Shown piece after piece: positions 34,654 through 46,331 of a stretch of 64,000 nucleotides of DNA. Position 1 is the first letter of the stretch, and the number at the start of each line of letters is the position of its first letter. The position numbers and the translations under genes are program-made. The stretch lies in NCBI RefSeq assembly GCF_035222375.1, contig NW_026946363.1, positions 5,580,001 through 5,644,000 on the forward strand, given 5' to 3'. The stretch is from Podospora pseudocomata. Its lineage: Eukaryota > Ascomycota > Sordariomycetes > Sordariales > Podosporaceae. The notes below the pieces were generated by a model, which was given only the letters and a program-made list of their open reading frames with translations, had not been told where the DNA came from and ran no database searches.

Positions 34654-36079
34654 ATGGACTCCTCCTATTCAGACCAAGACTTCGACAACACTTACTCACA
34701 CAACGCCAGATCGAGAGCCGGTAGCGGGGTGTCTACAACAGAGGGGCTCTTTCAGAACTTGCAGCTTGCCGAGTCTCCGTCCCTGGAAACCGGTTCCTAT
34801 ACCAGCAGCAGCAGACCACCATCCTCGAGGGGCCTGGCCTCACCCGTATACTTAAGTCCGAGCCTGTCCCACCCGCCCACCTATCTTTCCAGCTCCATCT
34901 CTCCACATCAACAACACTTTGCACACCTACCCTCGGACACTGAGTGGTTCGAAGCGGAACACGCATCAGTCCACGGCACACCACTGTTACGACTGGAACC
35001 TGCACCAGACCACGGGGAAACGCCTTCGACGTCATCGCCGCTGGCATCGATCGAGCCGGAAAGCATGAGGTACTACGCACGCCAGTTAGAGAGTTTGGAG
35101 AAAGGATCGTGACTGACACCCATCCAGCGCCGTTGCCGTATCATACGATCCAGGATTCAGCATGGGAAGCAGATCTTCTTTCACTTGGCCAGGTGCGTCA
35201 GCCTCCCTATCATGCTGGACGGACAATGCATGCTCACCAGCAGCAACAGTATTGGACTCTGGAAGCGGTCTTTTGCCGCCTGACATGAGCCACCACTACG
35301 GATCAGAAGCCAGTTTATCACCGCCCAGCGGATCACGATCGATCACGGGCAGCCCGCCAAGAAACACACTCACGCCGGAACAGAGGGAACTAAAACGCCA
35401 ACGAGACCAGGCCCGACACAGTTCGAAGATGCACGCTCGCGGGCGAAGGGCGGGAAGTGGCTCCGAATCAGTGTACTCACCTCCAGTAACGCTGGCCGAC
35501 TTGACGACAGGCACCTCCACGATGCCGATTTATACCACCGCGCCATCTCAAATGTCGCTCATGGCCGAACCTACAACGTCACATTATTTGCCGCCCTTCT
35601 CGCCTCCCCTTCCAGATCAAACCCAGACAAACATGTTCTCGAGTCCCTACCCGCCACAGTCGTACATGCCAGACTACAGCTACCAGCCATCTCCGGCCCC
35701 GAGTCTACCATCGCACTATGGGTATGTTTCCAACACGGGAAACAATCGGGCGGTTACTGACACCTTCCTCAGCAGCAGACCAGTTATGGGAGACCCGAAT
35801 CTTGGCATGTACTCAGTTCCACCAGTGATGGGCCCAGGACCTCAAGATACGAGCGGACAGGTACGAGTGGTACACAGCCGACCAAAGCCACAGTGTTGGG
35901 AGCACGGATGCAACGGTCGCCAGTTTTCTACCTTCAGCAACCTTCTCCGGCACCAGCGTGAAAAGTCAGGACAGGCCACGAAGGCGACGTGTCCCAACTG
36001 CGGCGCAGAATTCACACGAACCACGGCGAGAAATGGGCATTTGGCACACGACAAGTGCAAGAAGAAGAGCAGCAACTGA
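34654..36079 (+). CDS. C2H2-type zinc-finger transcription factor
   Basis: Exon 1 is 34654-35069. After a 58-nt intron the frame resumes at 35128 and stops at 36079, giving 455 residues if no more is removed. A second intron is likely from the GTGCGT donor at 35193 to an AG at 35240 or 35249; either keeps the frame and gives 439 or 436 residues. The N-terminal two thirds is Ser/Pro/Tyr-rich and disordered. A basic segment TPEQRELKRQRDQARHSSKM lies in the middle. The last 65 residues hold two finger-like units. The first is C-x4-C-x13-H with no obvious fourth ligand; the second is C-x2-C-x12-H-x2-H. This fits a DNA-binding regulator in the nucleus. I do not recognise the ortholog. Wide gene-poor flanks suggest complex regulation. 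Confidence 0.82.
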
Positions 36080-36245
36080 GCTCCAGCGGGCTGCGGGTGA
36101 TTCTGGATTTGCATTTCGACTACAATTTCTATTCTGATTTCTGTACACATCTCTTTTGCATGGCGAGATTTTGGGAGGGAATTTGGATTCTTTTCTTCTG
36201 GACATTTTATCTTTTCTCTATAAATTTCTTCCCTGGTACATTATG

Positions 36246-36247
<2 letters not shown>

Positions 36248-36276
<29 letters not shown>
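36248..36276. repeat. Poly-T tract, 29 T
   Basis: An uninterrupted run of 29 T lies 170 bases after the zinc-finger gene stop codon, probably in or just past its 3' UTR. Tract length is likely variable and error-prone in sequencing. Confidence 0.95.
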
Positions 36277-38004
36277 CGTGGGTTTTTCTAGAATTAGGGG
36301 ACAGTGAAGGGTGCTTCTCAGGGGGTCGCATATACTAGGGGATGGCGAAAACAAAGCCGAACTTATAGGTGTAGAAGACTGGGAGTTCGGCAGCTTGCTC
36401 CAGAAAAGGGAGCCGGCAACAAGGGGGGTTTTGAGGTGTGTTATTTGAGGACCTGTGATGGCGCAGGTTACGAGCCTTCTTTGGCCAACTACTATACCCA
36501 TTTCATTAAGCAGAAATATGATCAATGTAACAAGCACCTTTGAGTGTGCATCTGCAAAGGTTACAGCTCTTCTTCAGTTCCACCTTGCCGCTATGCAAAT
36601 CAAGGTGCCTCCTTCCCAATCAGTCCACTTGGAAGAAATGGGAAGTTGGCCGTCAGTCAGACGAACTAGAAGCAGGAGGCACGCACTGGGTCCTTCCCGC
36701 TCCCGAGTTCCTACCTCAGAAGGAGGGCTGCAGTCTGACCGTTGCTCCTCCTTCCCGCAGTCAACTCCCGTGGGGCGCCTGCCAGATTGATCCCACAGTG
36801 ACGTTGTCAGCCTCCAGTTCAAACATCACTTCACCGCCTTATCATCCGACCTCTGACTAACACACCCCGATGCGCAAAATATACAAAGTCCTCACGGCAA
36901 CATCTGTTTGCTGTCTGCCTTCCAGAGCAAGTGATGTCGGGCCCTACCTGAGGGCTTTTGGCCGTGATGACTGTGGCTGAACCCAAGGTGCGGCCAACTC
37001 GGCGGCCATCTTCAATGGCGGCAAATCGACCACCAGAAACTCACAAAAGCCATGTGCTTTCCAACAGTGCACTCGATAGCTTTGATCTCCGCGCGTGGAC
37101 GGCAGATTGTCGCCAAACACATTACCATGGCTGTGCTTGTCAGGTATGTCTCCCCTGATCAAGGAATGCTCAGGGGCAGCCTTCATGAGGGCTCCTACAG
37201 CGGATCAATTCTGCTGTTGATGGGATGACCACGCCGTGCTGATTTCAAATGCAGTCATTTCTTTTCACGCAGACATCACACGATCCAGGGCCATATCCAT
37301 GAGAGCCCAGCATAGAGCGCTAGCCTATCGTGTGTCCCATCTGCGATCTTCAGGTTCAACTATTCATGGACTCGAACAAGTGCCTGACAAATCCTCGGGC
37401 TTTGGCTCCTCTTCCGACACAGCACAGAGCGGGCATCTGGGCCTTTGTGATCGGGAATTTCACCCACAATCCCCAACAGCTCACACAAGTGTCACGATTT
37501 TGATACCAACCTCGGTCTCAAGGGGAAAACGCCACTGGGCCATTGGAAGACCACGTCGTGCGAACAAACAAGACTGGTATCATGGCCACAGACAACAAGC
37601 GATCTCCAGGAATGCCCTGGCCCAATTAGGAGACTCGAGGGTAGCCAACAGTCGACATCGGGCCCGCACCAATGATGTTTGAGAGAATTCTGCTGGCTGA
37701 AATCAATCTCAACTTTCCCCTGGAAGATCTGTTTCAGCGATGACTTTGTTACCCGCGAAGACCGAAGACCATGCGATAACATTCAGCGGGGAGTTGCTGC
37801 TGTCAAGTCTGGCATAAGGGTTACACAGCCGCGCTAGAAATAGCTCCAAACCAGAACATGTCAACCACCACCTCAAATCGTGTTGGACACTCGTGAATGG
37901 GCAGCGTCCGGGCTCGTGCTATGACAGTGCGAGCAGATGACCAAGTGGTGAGTGCAATTCTTCACCTCTCACCGTATTTTGTGACAACGCGAGCATCCGA
38001 GCTC

Positions 38005-38020
38005 ACCCAGCATGCTGGGT
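38005..38020. repeat. Perfect 16-bp palindrome
   Basis: ACCCAGCATGCTGGGT equals its own reverse complement. It could be a dimeric protein-binding site or chance; it is over 1.9 kb from the nearest recognised gene. Confidence 0.8.
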
Positions 38021-40286
38021 CCCTAGCCATTTCCGCGGCCACTGTGCCACCAAGATGCCTAATGGTGGCAGGGAGCTCAAAACACCGAGTGTCTTCTTGC
38101 GAGATAGCATGGCGACCCGGGTCTGACTCGGCCCATCGGCTCCGGCGAGGTGTCCGGCGGTCATGCTCGCTAATGAAGATCCGACAGCTTCCGGAAGGTC
38201 AGACGTCCGTACGGAGGCCGTGGCCCGGCTATATCTCCGCGATTCAATGCCAAGACCGGATTTAGATCCAACTGTACCACAACGACGTCGGCATCGCTCT
38301 GGAATTGTTCGAGAAGCGGTCATCATATCATGCATGGTAAATCACTGCGTCTGAAGGCGATTTGAATCATACGAACGGTCACATATGCTTGTGTTACCCA
38401 TCGCTCGGAGTCCGGATCATCAGGAGGACGTGTACGGCACAAGCACAACCGAGCAACCCGACAGTTGTGCTGCGTCATGTTCTTCCATGGAGCGTTTGCC
38501 TTTTTGGAGCGTCAGCAGCCACCGGCCATATAGGCGCCCCTCGGGGATGAGCTGACGGAGAGGATCCCGTCGGCCCGCAAGCGGATTTCCACCTACCAGG
38601 TCTGGCTGGCAGAACTGGTGAGTTTGGCAGTACTTTCTTATTCTGTTGGCCCGGCATACCTGTTGGTGCACATCTCGTTGGTCAGTCTCCAGACCGGTCT
38701 GTTACCAACAGTTGCTGCGCAGCAAGTGAAGCGCAGCAGCCCGGTAAATGCATATCAAGGTTTGTTTCGCTGCAATCACACCCCCTTACCAGAAGGCAAG
38801 CCTCCCTTGTTTTCTGTTTCTTGGGTGCGATTCAACCATGCAAGGACGGTTCCTGACTCTGCAACGATGTTATGAAACACGACCACGGCATCTGGGGATC
38901 GTAAGTGCATTTTCTCCTGGTCATAAATTTTTACTGATCGGTGGAGATTGTTGTTATGCGCCCGGATTGCTGTAAACAAGAATGAACTGTGTTTGTCTGG
39001 CAACGGTCCCATGCGGGTCAACCATTTGCGGCTCCATCCCGTTTCCCCGAGGCCCGTTACACCCCGGTACCGGGGCCCGCTTCCAACATTGTCGACTCCG
39101 GCGCCGCTCTGCCGTTGGCCACTTGAGCAGATAGTGAAAAAGACTTGGGTGCAGGCAATCTGTGGAGAATGGCCCGGGTTCTTCTTTGAGATGCCGTTGC
39201 TGTCTCGGTGCTGGATCCGTATCGAGACCCGGAGAACGGGACACCCCCGGCAGGCAGCAGCGACCGGTCCCTGTCCAAGCACGGCTCGTTCGTCTTTTTT
39301 TATCTACGGTCAGCCACGATATCAACAAGAGGACGCGCTTATTTCCTAGCTACAGGGTGGAACCAGGTGATGCGACAACACCAGCCCCCGTTGCAACATC
39401 GAGTGGCCAGCTCAACATTTTCAAGGGAATGAGACAGCTTCTAGAAAGACACTGCGCCGTAGGGGGGCGTCCCATGGTGACCCGATGATGGCTGGGTTTC
39501 ACCTGGGATATGGTATGGTATCACTGGGTGCTTCTCGCGGCTAGCATTCACGGATTGCGTCTATACGAACCCGCCAGTGCGATAGGCGGAAGGCAGATGT
39601 CAAGTTTTGTGGATTACCCGCGGGCGGACCAAGGTGACGGTGCGATGCACCACCAGCTAAGCCCTGGAACCCGGTGAGCTCCACACCGGGTGCGAGGATC
39701 CTTGTGGGGTTTTTTGTTTCCTTACAGGACTAACGACGCCATGAGGAGGGGTGGTGACAGAGAGACGGATGGCGCTCACCATGTTGGCCGGAACTTTGGC
39801 AGGGATGGGTATCCGAACAACAGGTAGTTTTTCTGATTTGCTCCGTGATAGCGGTACGATATCGAGATGGCGAGATAAGACCGGCGGGATGGAACCATGG
39901 CGTTCTTGACAAATCTCACTGCTGCGACTCAAAGTGGCGGCAGGATATCAGATCTCATGGTGTACGAGACGAACCGGACAGGGCCCAACGACTACGCTTG
40001 TGTTCAGTTTTTACCAAGGCGGAGTTGCACAAGCGCTGCGCTGGCAATAGACGGGGGGTGGGGGGTGTTCTTGAATTGGAAACCGGTAATGAGAATGATT
40101 TCTATTGTTGTCGAGGATTACTGGCTTGTGGAACGGAAGTTGTGGTGGTTGGGGGAGATGGTTCACACACGACGAGATGAGGTGTGGCGCATGGAGCCAG
40201 AGTTGTTGTCGAGGACAAGCCAGAAGACGTCAATAAACTGCTAAACTTGGAGGGTTTGTTAGGGGAGGTATTTTTCCCGTTGCTTG

Positions 40287-40326
40287 GTTTTGATGGTTAA
40301 TGTGTTGTTTTGATGGTTAATGTGTT
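40287..40326. repeat. 20-bp perfect tandem duplication
   Basis: Two adjacent identical copies of GTTTTGATGGTTAATGTGTT occupy 40287-40306 and 40307-40326 in non-coding sequence. Confidence 0.95.
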
Positions 40327-41140
40327 GGTTGCAAGAGCATGTGGTGTTTCAATATTGCATTTCCGATATGATGATTATTACTGATGACGATGGGATGAAC
40401 TTTGTCAGCTAACGAATGCATTTTTTGGTTGTGAGAACGCCTCAAAACGTGGCACATGCAGGGAATTACAGATTGAGGACCCCGATAAATCCGGGCCGTC
40501 TTGTCGATGAGAATAAATCCGGCCAATACGACGGTCCATGCTATATAGGTAGACGGAGATGTCCGTTTTGGATGAGACGGTTTGTGTTGTTGTTGTTGTT
40601 GTTGTTGGGGTGTGTTTGAATGGAAATGCGGGGAGAGGAGAGGGGGAGTTTGCTTGTTTAGGTTGACCGCCGTCTTCATCAGGAGGCCAGACAGGGCAAG
40701 CAGTAGCAAGCGATGCTTCATGTGCCGCGGTGAGGCAGCGAACATCCCGCGCGATGTTTTCCCGTGAAGGAGACGATTGGGTTGGGGGCTACCGAGAGTG
40801 GTGGTGGTGGTGGTGGCGGTGGTGGTGAATAGAGGGGTGGTGAATGGAGGGGTGGTGTTGTTTTGGCACGTGCAGCTTGAGGGATGTGGGAGAGATGCCG
40901 GGTGGGAGAGAGATGTATGCACACCTTGCCGGGTTACCTAAGCTGGGGGGTAGGGGTAGAGCAAAAACGGAGGATATCTATCGATTTACTGAATAATTTT
41001 ATGCTGGTGGAAGGATCTGCACTATTGACGTTATCCGCCTCTAGCGCGCGTTAGTTCGCGCTTAAGACCTGGGAAATTTGGAGCTCTTGGCAGCTGCGGC
41101 GGATTACCTGAAGGAAGGCAAAAGGGTCAAACAAGCGCGG

Positions 41141-41157
41141 TTTTTTTTTTTTTTTTT
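41141..41157. repeat. Poly-T tract, 17 T
   Basis: An uninterrupted run of 17 T in non-coding sequence about 1.4 kb before the APC2 start. Confidence 0.95.
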
Positions 41158-42520
41158 CCAAAGATGGATTTGGAAGGAGGGAGGAAGTATTGGCTTTCTA
41201 GAATCTTACATGTGCGATTGTCAGATGCAGGTTGCTGGCGCTTGTGAGAGCGCGAAACATTTGTTGATGGTGCAGGCGAGGCTGGGGCGGGAGGCTGCGG
41301 TGGTGATTTGGGGGGTTGGCTGAATGTCAGGCGTAAAGCCCCACTATTGGGACGCTGAATGTCAACACAACACAGCGTTGTGGCTGCTGGGTTAGAAGCC
41401 GCCCATTCTTCACGATTTTGATAGGGGACGGAGTGGTTTGCACCTTCCCACTGCCACGCAACCTTCTTTCATTCGGGAACAGATCAACAAGTGCAGGAGC
41501 ACCTCAATCGTTGCGTGGGTCTTGGACCGTGTGGCTGCCGTTTTTGGAGGGTGTAAGTATCTTTTGCAGGCAGGAGCAACTGGGGGGGGACTTTTGTTCA
41601 CCATTCATCTGCAGCAGCTTTTCCCACCAAATTCGCTGCCCAATTATCAACAACGGCAACAAAGCAAAACGGGGGACATCGCCAGTGATCAGCCAGAACT
41701 GATTGACACTGTGTGTGCTGGCACGGGGAGGCGTATCTAGAAAGACGAACACGACGAGGTTGATCGACAGCAAGCAACAATCAATATTACATTTGTCCCT
41801 CGGGAATTCACACCACCAAGGGACTTTTGTTTGAGTGTGTGTAGGTGCGGTTATCGATCTGAGCGGGCAGCGGCGGGCCACGCCACAACGCGACCACCAC
41901 CACCACCGTCAGCTCAAAACTTACATCACACATACCAGACCCGGAACGGACCAGCTATCAGGCCGATATTCTTGACCTGCCACCACCACCACCTCCTCCC
42001 CACGTTTTTTCTTGTCTCTGTGGACTGGGCCGCGGTCTCTCCAAAAGGCGAAACTTTTTTTTTTATTCTATTTACCACGCCACCGGTCTGCGTGCTGAAG
42101 CCGCCCCCCACCCCCCTACCTACCTACCTACCTAAAGGCCCTCTAGGGAAATTCTTGCGATTGGAGGTTTTGGGGCGTGGAGAAACGTGGGTGTGTGGTG
42201 CAGGCTAGACCAGCTCACCGGCCTCGATCCTGGCCTGGAGATTGAGATCTAGAAGTCTCGGGTTGAAAAGTTACCGGGTGATCAAAAGGGCTTGGGATTC
42301 TGATATTGTAGAAACTGCAAGGGGATCTAGGCACCGGGTGCGGGATAGGTTCGGCATTGAAGGGGAGGGAGATCGGGCAGAATTCTCGGGGTTTCCGGAT
42401 TGTGGAGGGAAGAGGTCGGTGACGGGCTGGGAGGAAAAGTGGGAGGGGAATTGCTGTGCGGGCCGGTTGCCGTCCGCTAAAGTTTTGTTGTTGATCAACG
42501 GAATTGACAGCAGCCTAGCG

Positions 42521-43143
42521 ATGGCAGGTCTAGTTGTGGCCTCTGCTCGGAGGCAGCAGCGGAGGAAAAGGGTTTTCCAGTCTGTTTTCAGCGGGGAGGT
42601 TACCAGTACCACTACGGTAGCGGGAGTTCAGTATCCAGATCCGGGACAGGGGTTGGGGGGTTTGATATTAGGGAGTGGTGCTGGTCATAGTGTTGACCCC
42701 TATCTTGCTCCTTCGTCGTCGGCCACGTTGGGGCATAGCACACCTGAACCACAGCCACCACATCCATATGCGCCAGGTAATGAGTATGCGTCAGGTAATG
42801 AGCACCAGAGGGCGTATGATCAGGCGTGGGAGGTTGTAACTTCACGGGTGGCTCTCCCTGCGAGTGCTGCCGGTCCAGCTCCGGGAGCGGGGGAATCAAG
42901 TTCCGGCTTATCACTGGAGAGTTTGACTGCTGCCCAAGGGCAACCTCAATCACGGCATCGGAGGAACCAGAAGGTAGACGAGGAACGGGAGCAGTTTCTG
43001 CAGTGTTTGTCCCTGCTAGAGAATGCAGAGGCTGTGCTACCGGAAGCGAGGGAGAGGAGGGACGTGATAGGGTGGTATGTAAGCCAGGTGAGGACGCACT
43101 TCGCCATGTGGGTGGTGCCCCTTTTGGCGGGGGGGTCGGACAC

Positions 43144-43179
<36 letters not shown>

Positions 43180-45922
43180 GACTTTGGCAGCTCAAGGGGT
43201 TACCCACCGGAGGCATCAGAGGAATAAGCATTCGGTTGATTCTACTGCTGCCGGAGGTGGCCGGGAGTGGAGTGGAGGGAGCCAGTATGATAGGCATATG
43301 GCTGTGGTGATGAGCACGATTGAGACGCTGGAGGGGGCGTTGGGCATGTATTTTGAGGGGTTGAATTCGTTGTTGGAGGGGTTGAGACGGGCTTCCGGGG
43401 AGGAGGACAATAGCTCGTTTGGGATGAAGTTCAAGAGGGATATTCATGCGCTGATTGCGAATTCTGCCTCGCAAGGCGGGGTGATGGGGAGTGTGAAAGT
43501 TGTTCTGACGAAGCTGGCCGGGGTGATATTGGGTGTGGAGGGGTTGATGGTTAGTTTGGGTAGTAAGAAGGGGCCTTGGGGGGCGCCACCGGCTATTCCC
43601 CAGGAGACCGATTTCGCTGTTTTGACGGCAAAGAGAAAGTTGGGGGGGTTGGTGAAGCAACTGCATAATGTTGGGTTGACGGGCGAGAGGTTTGAAGTGC
43701 TGTTTGCGGAGGTTATGAACGATATGATGTCGAGATTTGTCAAGGGAGCTTATGCGGGAGTCTGGGCGGCGAGCGATCCTGAGGAGGGGAATGTAGTTGG
43801 GGGTGCTGGGACGGCTGCGGCCAGCAGTGTTTTTACGACTTCGAGGGGGTCTGGAGGGGATACGACAGTGCCAGCTGCCACCTCTGCTTGTATCAAGTCG
43901 CTCAAGGACTGGGTCGAGAACCGGTATGCACAGTTGAATGTCCAGGTTCTGTCGTGGATCAACGCGACGCCGATGACACTGGCCGATCTCAAGGCATGCC
44001 AGTCACTGGCTTTGGGCCGGTTGGCTGCGTTGCGTATTCAGGAGCTGTTCGACATTGTTCTTGCCTGGCCGGATGCTAAGGGTGCGCTGGAGGATTTGAA
44101 GGCTACTATCACGACTACTGCTCGGAGACAGTTGCTCACGGCAAACTTCTCGAAGGCGCTGGAACAAAGATTGTTACATCCTGGGTGCAGCACACTAGAG
44201 ATTTTGCAGACGTACATCCACATCATCAAGACATTCCACGCACTTGATCACAGCAAGGTGTTGCTGGGGAATATCGAGCCAGGACTGCAGCTGTATCTCG
44301 TCCAGCGTGAAGACTCCGTGCGGGTAGTAGTGGCCGGCCTGCTGGCCAGCAAAGAGGAGATTGAAGCTGCAGCAAAGGTTCAACAGGTTGACGAGGACGA
44401 GAGATTGCAGCGAGGGGCGTCCGGTCCCAGAGCTGCTGCTGCCGACCTCGGGCGAAGAGAGATCAAAGCGCAGGCATATTCGACGCCAGGTGTTGCTGGT
44501 TCATCAACGGCTACGACATTCAAAACACCCACCACACGCAGCAGGCAAGGGAGGGATAGCAACCCATCGACCCCTGCTCCAGCACCAGCTCACAGGCAGG
44601 GACCAGTTCTGGCCCGCGCGAAGAAGGTCAACAAACTGGTCGAGCTCGCCAAGCTCCTCAACGAATCCGCCTCTGTCCGTCGCGCTGGTGCCACGGATGA
44701 TGACCAAGAACTGGACTGGAACGACCTCAACTGGGTTCCTGACCCTGTTGACGCTGGCGCCAACTACAAGCGTCCCAAGTCCGAGGATGTGATCGGCACC
44801 TTGATCTCGGCCCTGGGAGCAGAGGATGTTTTCATCAACGAGTTCACCGCTGTCATCGCCGAGCGTCTGTTAGGAGACCCCAAATCTTTCGAACAAGAAA
44901 TGCGGGTGCTCAACCTCCTCAAACGACGCTTCGGAGAAGCCGCCCTCCAAAAGTGCGACGTTATGATCAGAGACATCCAAGAATCAAGAAAGCTGAATTC
45001 CAAAATCCGAAGAAATAACGCCGGTGGCCCACAACCATCCAATATCCCAGGGCAACCCCCAGTGCTGGCTACACCGGATAACAAGGGCAAGTCAGTCGCC
45101 ACTCCCCAGTCTTCTGAGAAGAACAAAGAACAGAAAGACACAGGATACCACGCTCGCATCCTCTCCCGCATGTATTGGCCCGCTTTTGAAAAGGAGCACT
45201 TTCTCCTCCCGGCTCCGATTCTCGACTTGCAAAAGCAATACGAAAAGGGGTATGAGGATCTGAAATCGGACAGAAAACTCACCTGGCTCAACCAGCTGGG
45301 TCAGACGAGGGTGGAGCTGGAGTTGGAGGATAGAACGGTGACGGTGGACTGCGATACCGTTCAGGCGACGGTTATCTATGCGTTTCAGTCGTCATCGGAT
45401 TCCTCGACGACGCCGGTCAAGAAAGCGGTGGATGATTTGTATCTTGAGCTTCAGCTCGATGAGGATCTCATTGCGGCGGCGTGTGACTTCTGGGTGAGGA
45501 AGAGGGTGCTCAGGAAGGTTAGCACGGCGGATGGGGGCGTGTTTGTCGTTTTGGAGAGGCTGTCTGATGAGACTGTGCCTGTGGGTGAGGATGCTCAACA
45601 GGGCCAGGCGGTAGAGGAGAAGGGCAAGGAGAAGGAGGCGGCGGCGGCAGGGCCAAAGGAGGGAGGGGCGAAGAAGCTGAGTGATAAGGAGAAGGAGAAG
45701 AGGGAGGTGTATTGGAAGTACATTCAGGGGATGCTCACAAATTCGAGCGTGACAATGCCGATCAATCAGATAGCCATGATGATGGGGGTGTTTGTTATAG
45801 GGGGGTTTTCGTGGAGTCACGAAGAGCTGCAGTCGTTTTTGGGCGAGAAGGTGGAGGAAGGGGCGTTGGAGGTTGTGAGTGGGGGGAAGTATAAGTTGGT
45901 CAGGAAGCGAGAGAATGTATAG
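42521..45922 (+). CDS. apc2: Anaphase-promoting complex subunit 2 (cullin-like APC2)
   Basis: One uninterrupted exon gives 1133 residues from the first in-frame ATG at 42521 (MAGLVVASARRQQRRKRVFQ). The frame is open upstream, but no earlier ATG exists. The N-terminal 700 residues hold helical cullin-repeat-like sequence, with an 11-Ala run and other low-complexity inserts. The cullin homology region starts near residue 730 (LDWNDLNWVPDPVDAGANYK, DVIGTLISALGAEDVFINEF, RMYWPAFEKEHFLLP). The C-terminal winged-helix is clear (VYWKYIQGMLTNSSVTMPI ... EELQSFLGEKVEEGALEVV), the APC2 domain that works with the RING subunit APC11. The complex ubiquitinates cyclin and securin at mitotic exit. Length exceeds yeast APC2 mainly through the inserts. 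The 5-phosphatase gene is convergent. Confidence 0.93.
43145..43177 (+). repeat. GCT trinucleotide repeat, 11 copies, coding poly-Ala in APC2
   Basis: Eleven perfect GCT codons encode an alanine run after SDT in the APC2 N-terminal half. A pure codon repeat suggests length variation between strains. Confidence 0.95.
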
Positions 45923-46331
45923 GATTATGAATAGGATGGAAACTGTAGCTCTTTATTGAGATCAGCAGGAGGTAGAGATACTACGAGCAACCTATTTATC
46001 AAACGCGATGTTGCAATGTCTTGTAGAGCTTTGATTACAGCTCTGAGCGTGATGCTGCCTACCTGCCCAAGGTTGATACAGCCACATCGAGAATTCAACA
46101 AGCAATTGCTAACCAGTCCTGTAAACATCCATCCCGCAGAACAAACACAAACAAGCCTTCAAATTGTATGATGAGCGAACACCACCTCTAATAAAACTGA
46201 GTCGGGTATCACCAAGCACTCCATACTCCCTCCCCCTTTGCTGTCTAATCTGTCGTTGCTTATGCACCCCATGAAGCCACTGCGACATGTATGCTTTCCC
46301 ATCCAACAAAGCCAGCCAAGCCGTCAAGTCC
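45923..46331. other. Convergent intergenic region (APC2 and 5-phosphatase 3' ends)
   Basis: These 409 bases separate two converging stop codons and should hold both 3' UTRs. No gene is supported. Confidence 0.5.

Larger units (their letters stand above)
36080..42520. other. 6.4 kb region without recognised genes, ending in the APC2 leader
   Basis: Both strands carry only short open frames with no recognisable domain. Notable sequence features are T-tracts at 36248-36276 and 41141-41157, a 16-bp palindrome at 38005-38020, a 20-bp tandem duplication at 40287-40326 and a short TACC repeat near 42117-42133. The part from about 41.8 kb is pyrimidine-rich, and the frame upstream of the APC2 ATG is open from about 42242 without an ATG, so it is probably leader. 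A minus-strand frame at 40317-40721 begins with a signal-peptide-like stretch but is weak. Confidence 0.45.

Noticed and set aside
36241-36300. Poly-T tract as a retrotransposon poly-A tail
   Set aside because: No target-site duplication and no reverse-transcriptase-like sequence lies beside it. A simple repeat in a 3' UTR is the simpler reading.
42242-42520. N-terminal extension of APC2
   Set aside because: The frame is open, but the first codon is TTG and there is no ATG before 42521. The sequence does not resemble APC2.
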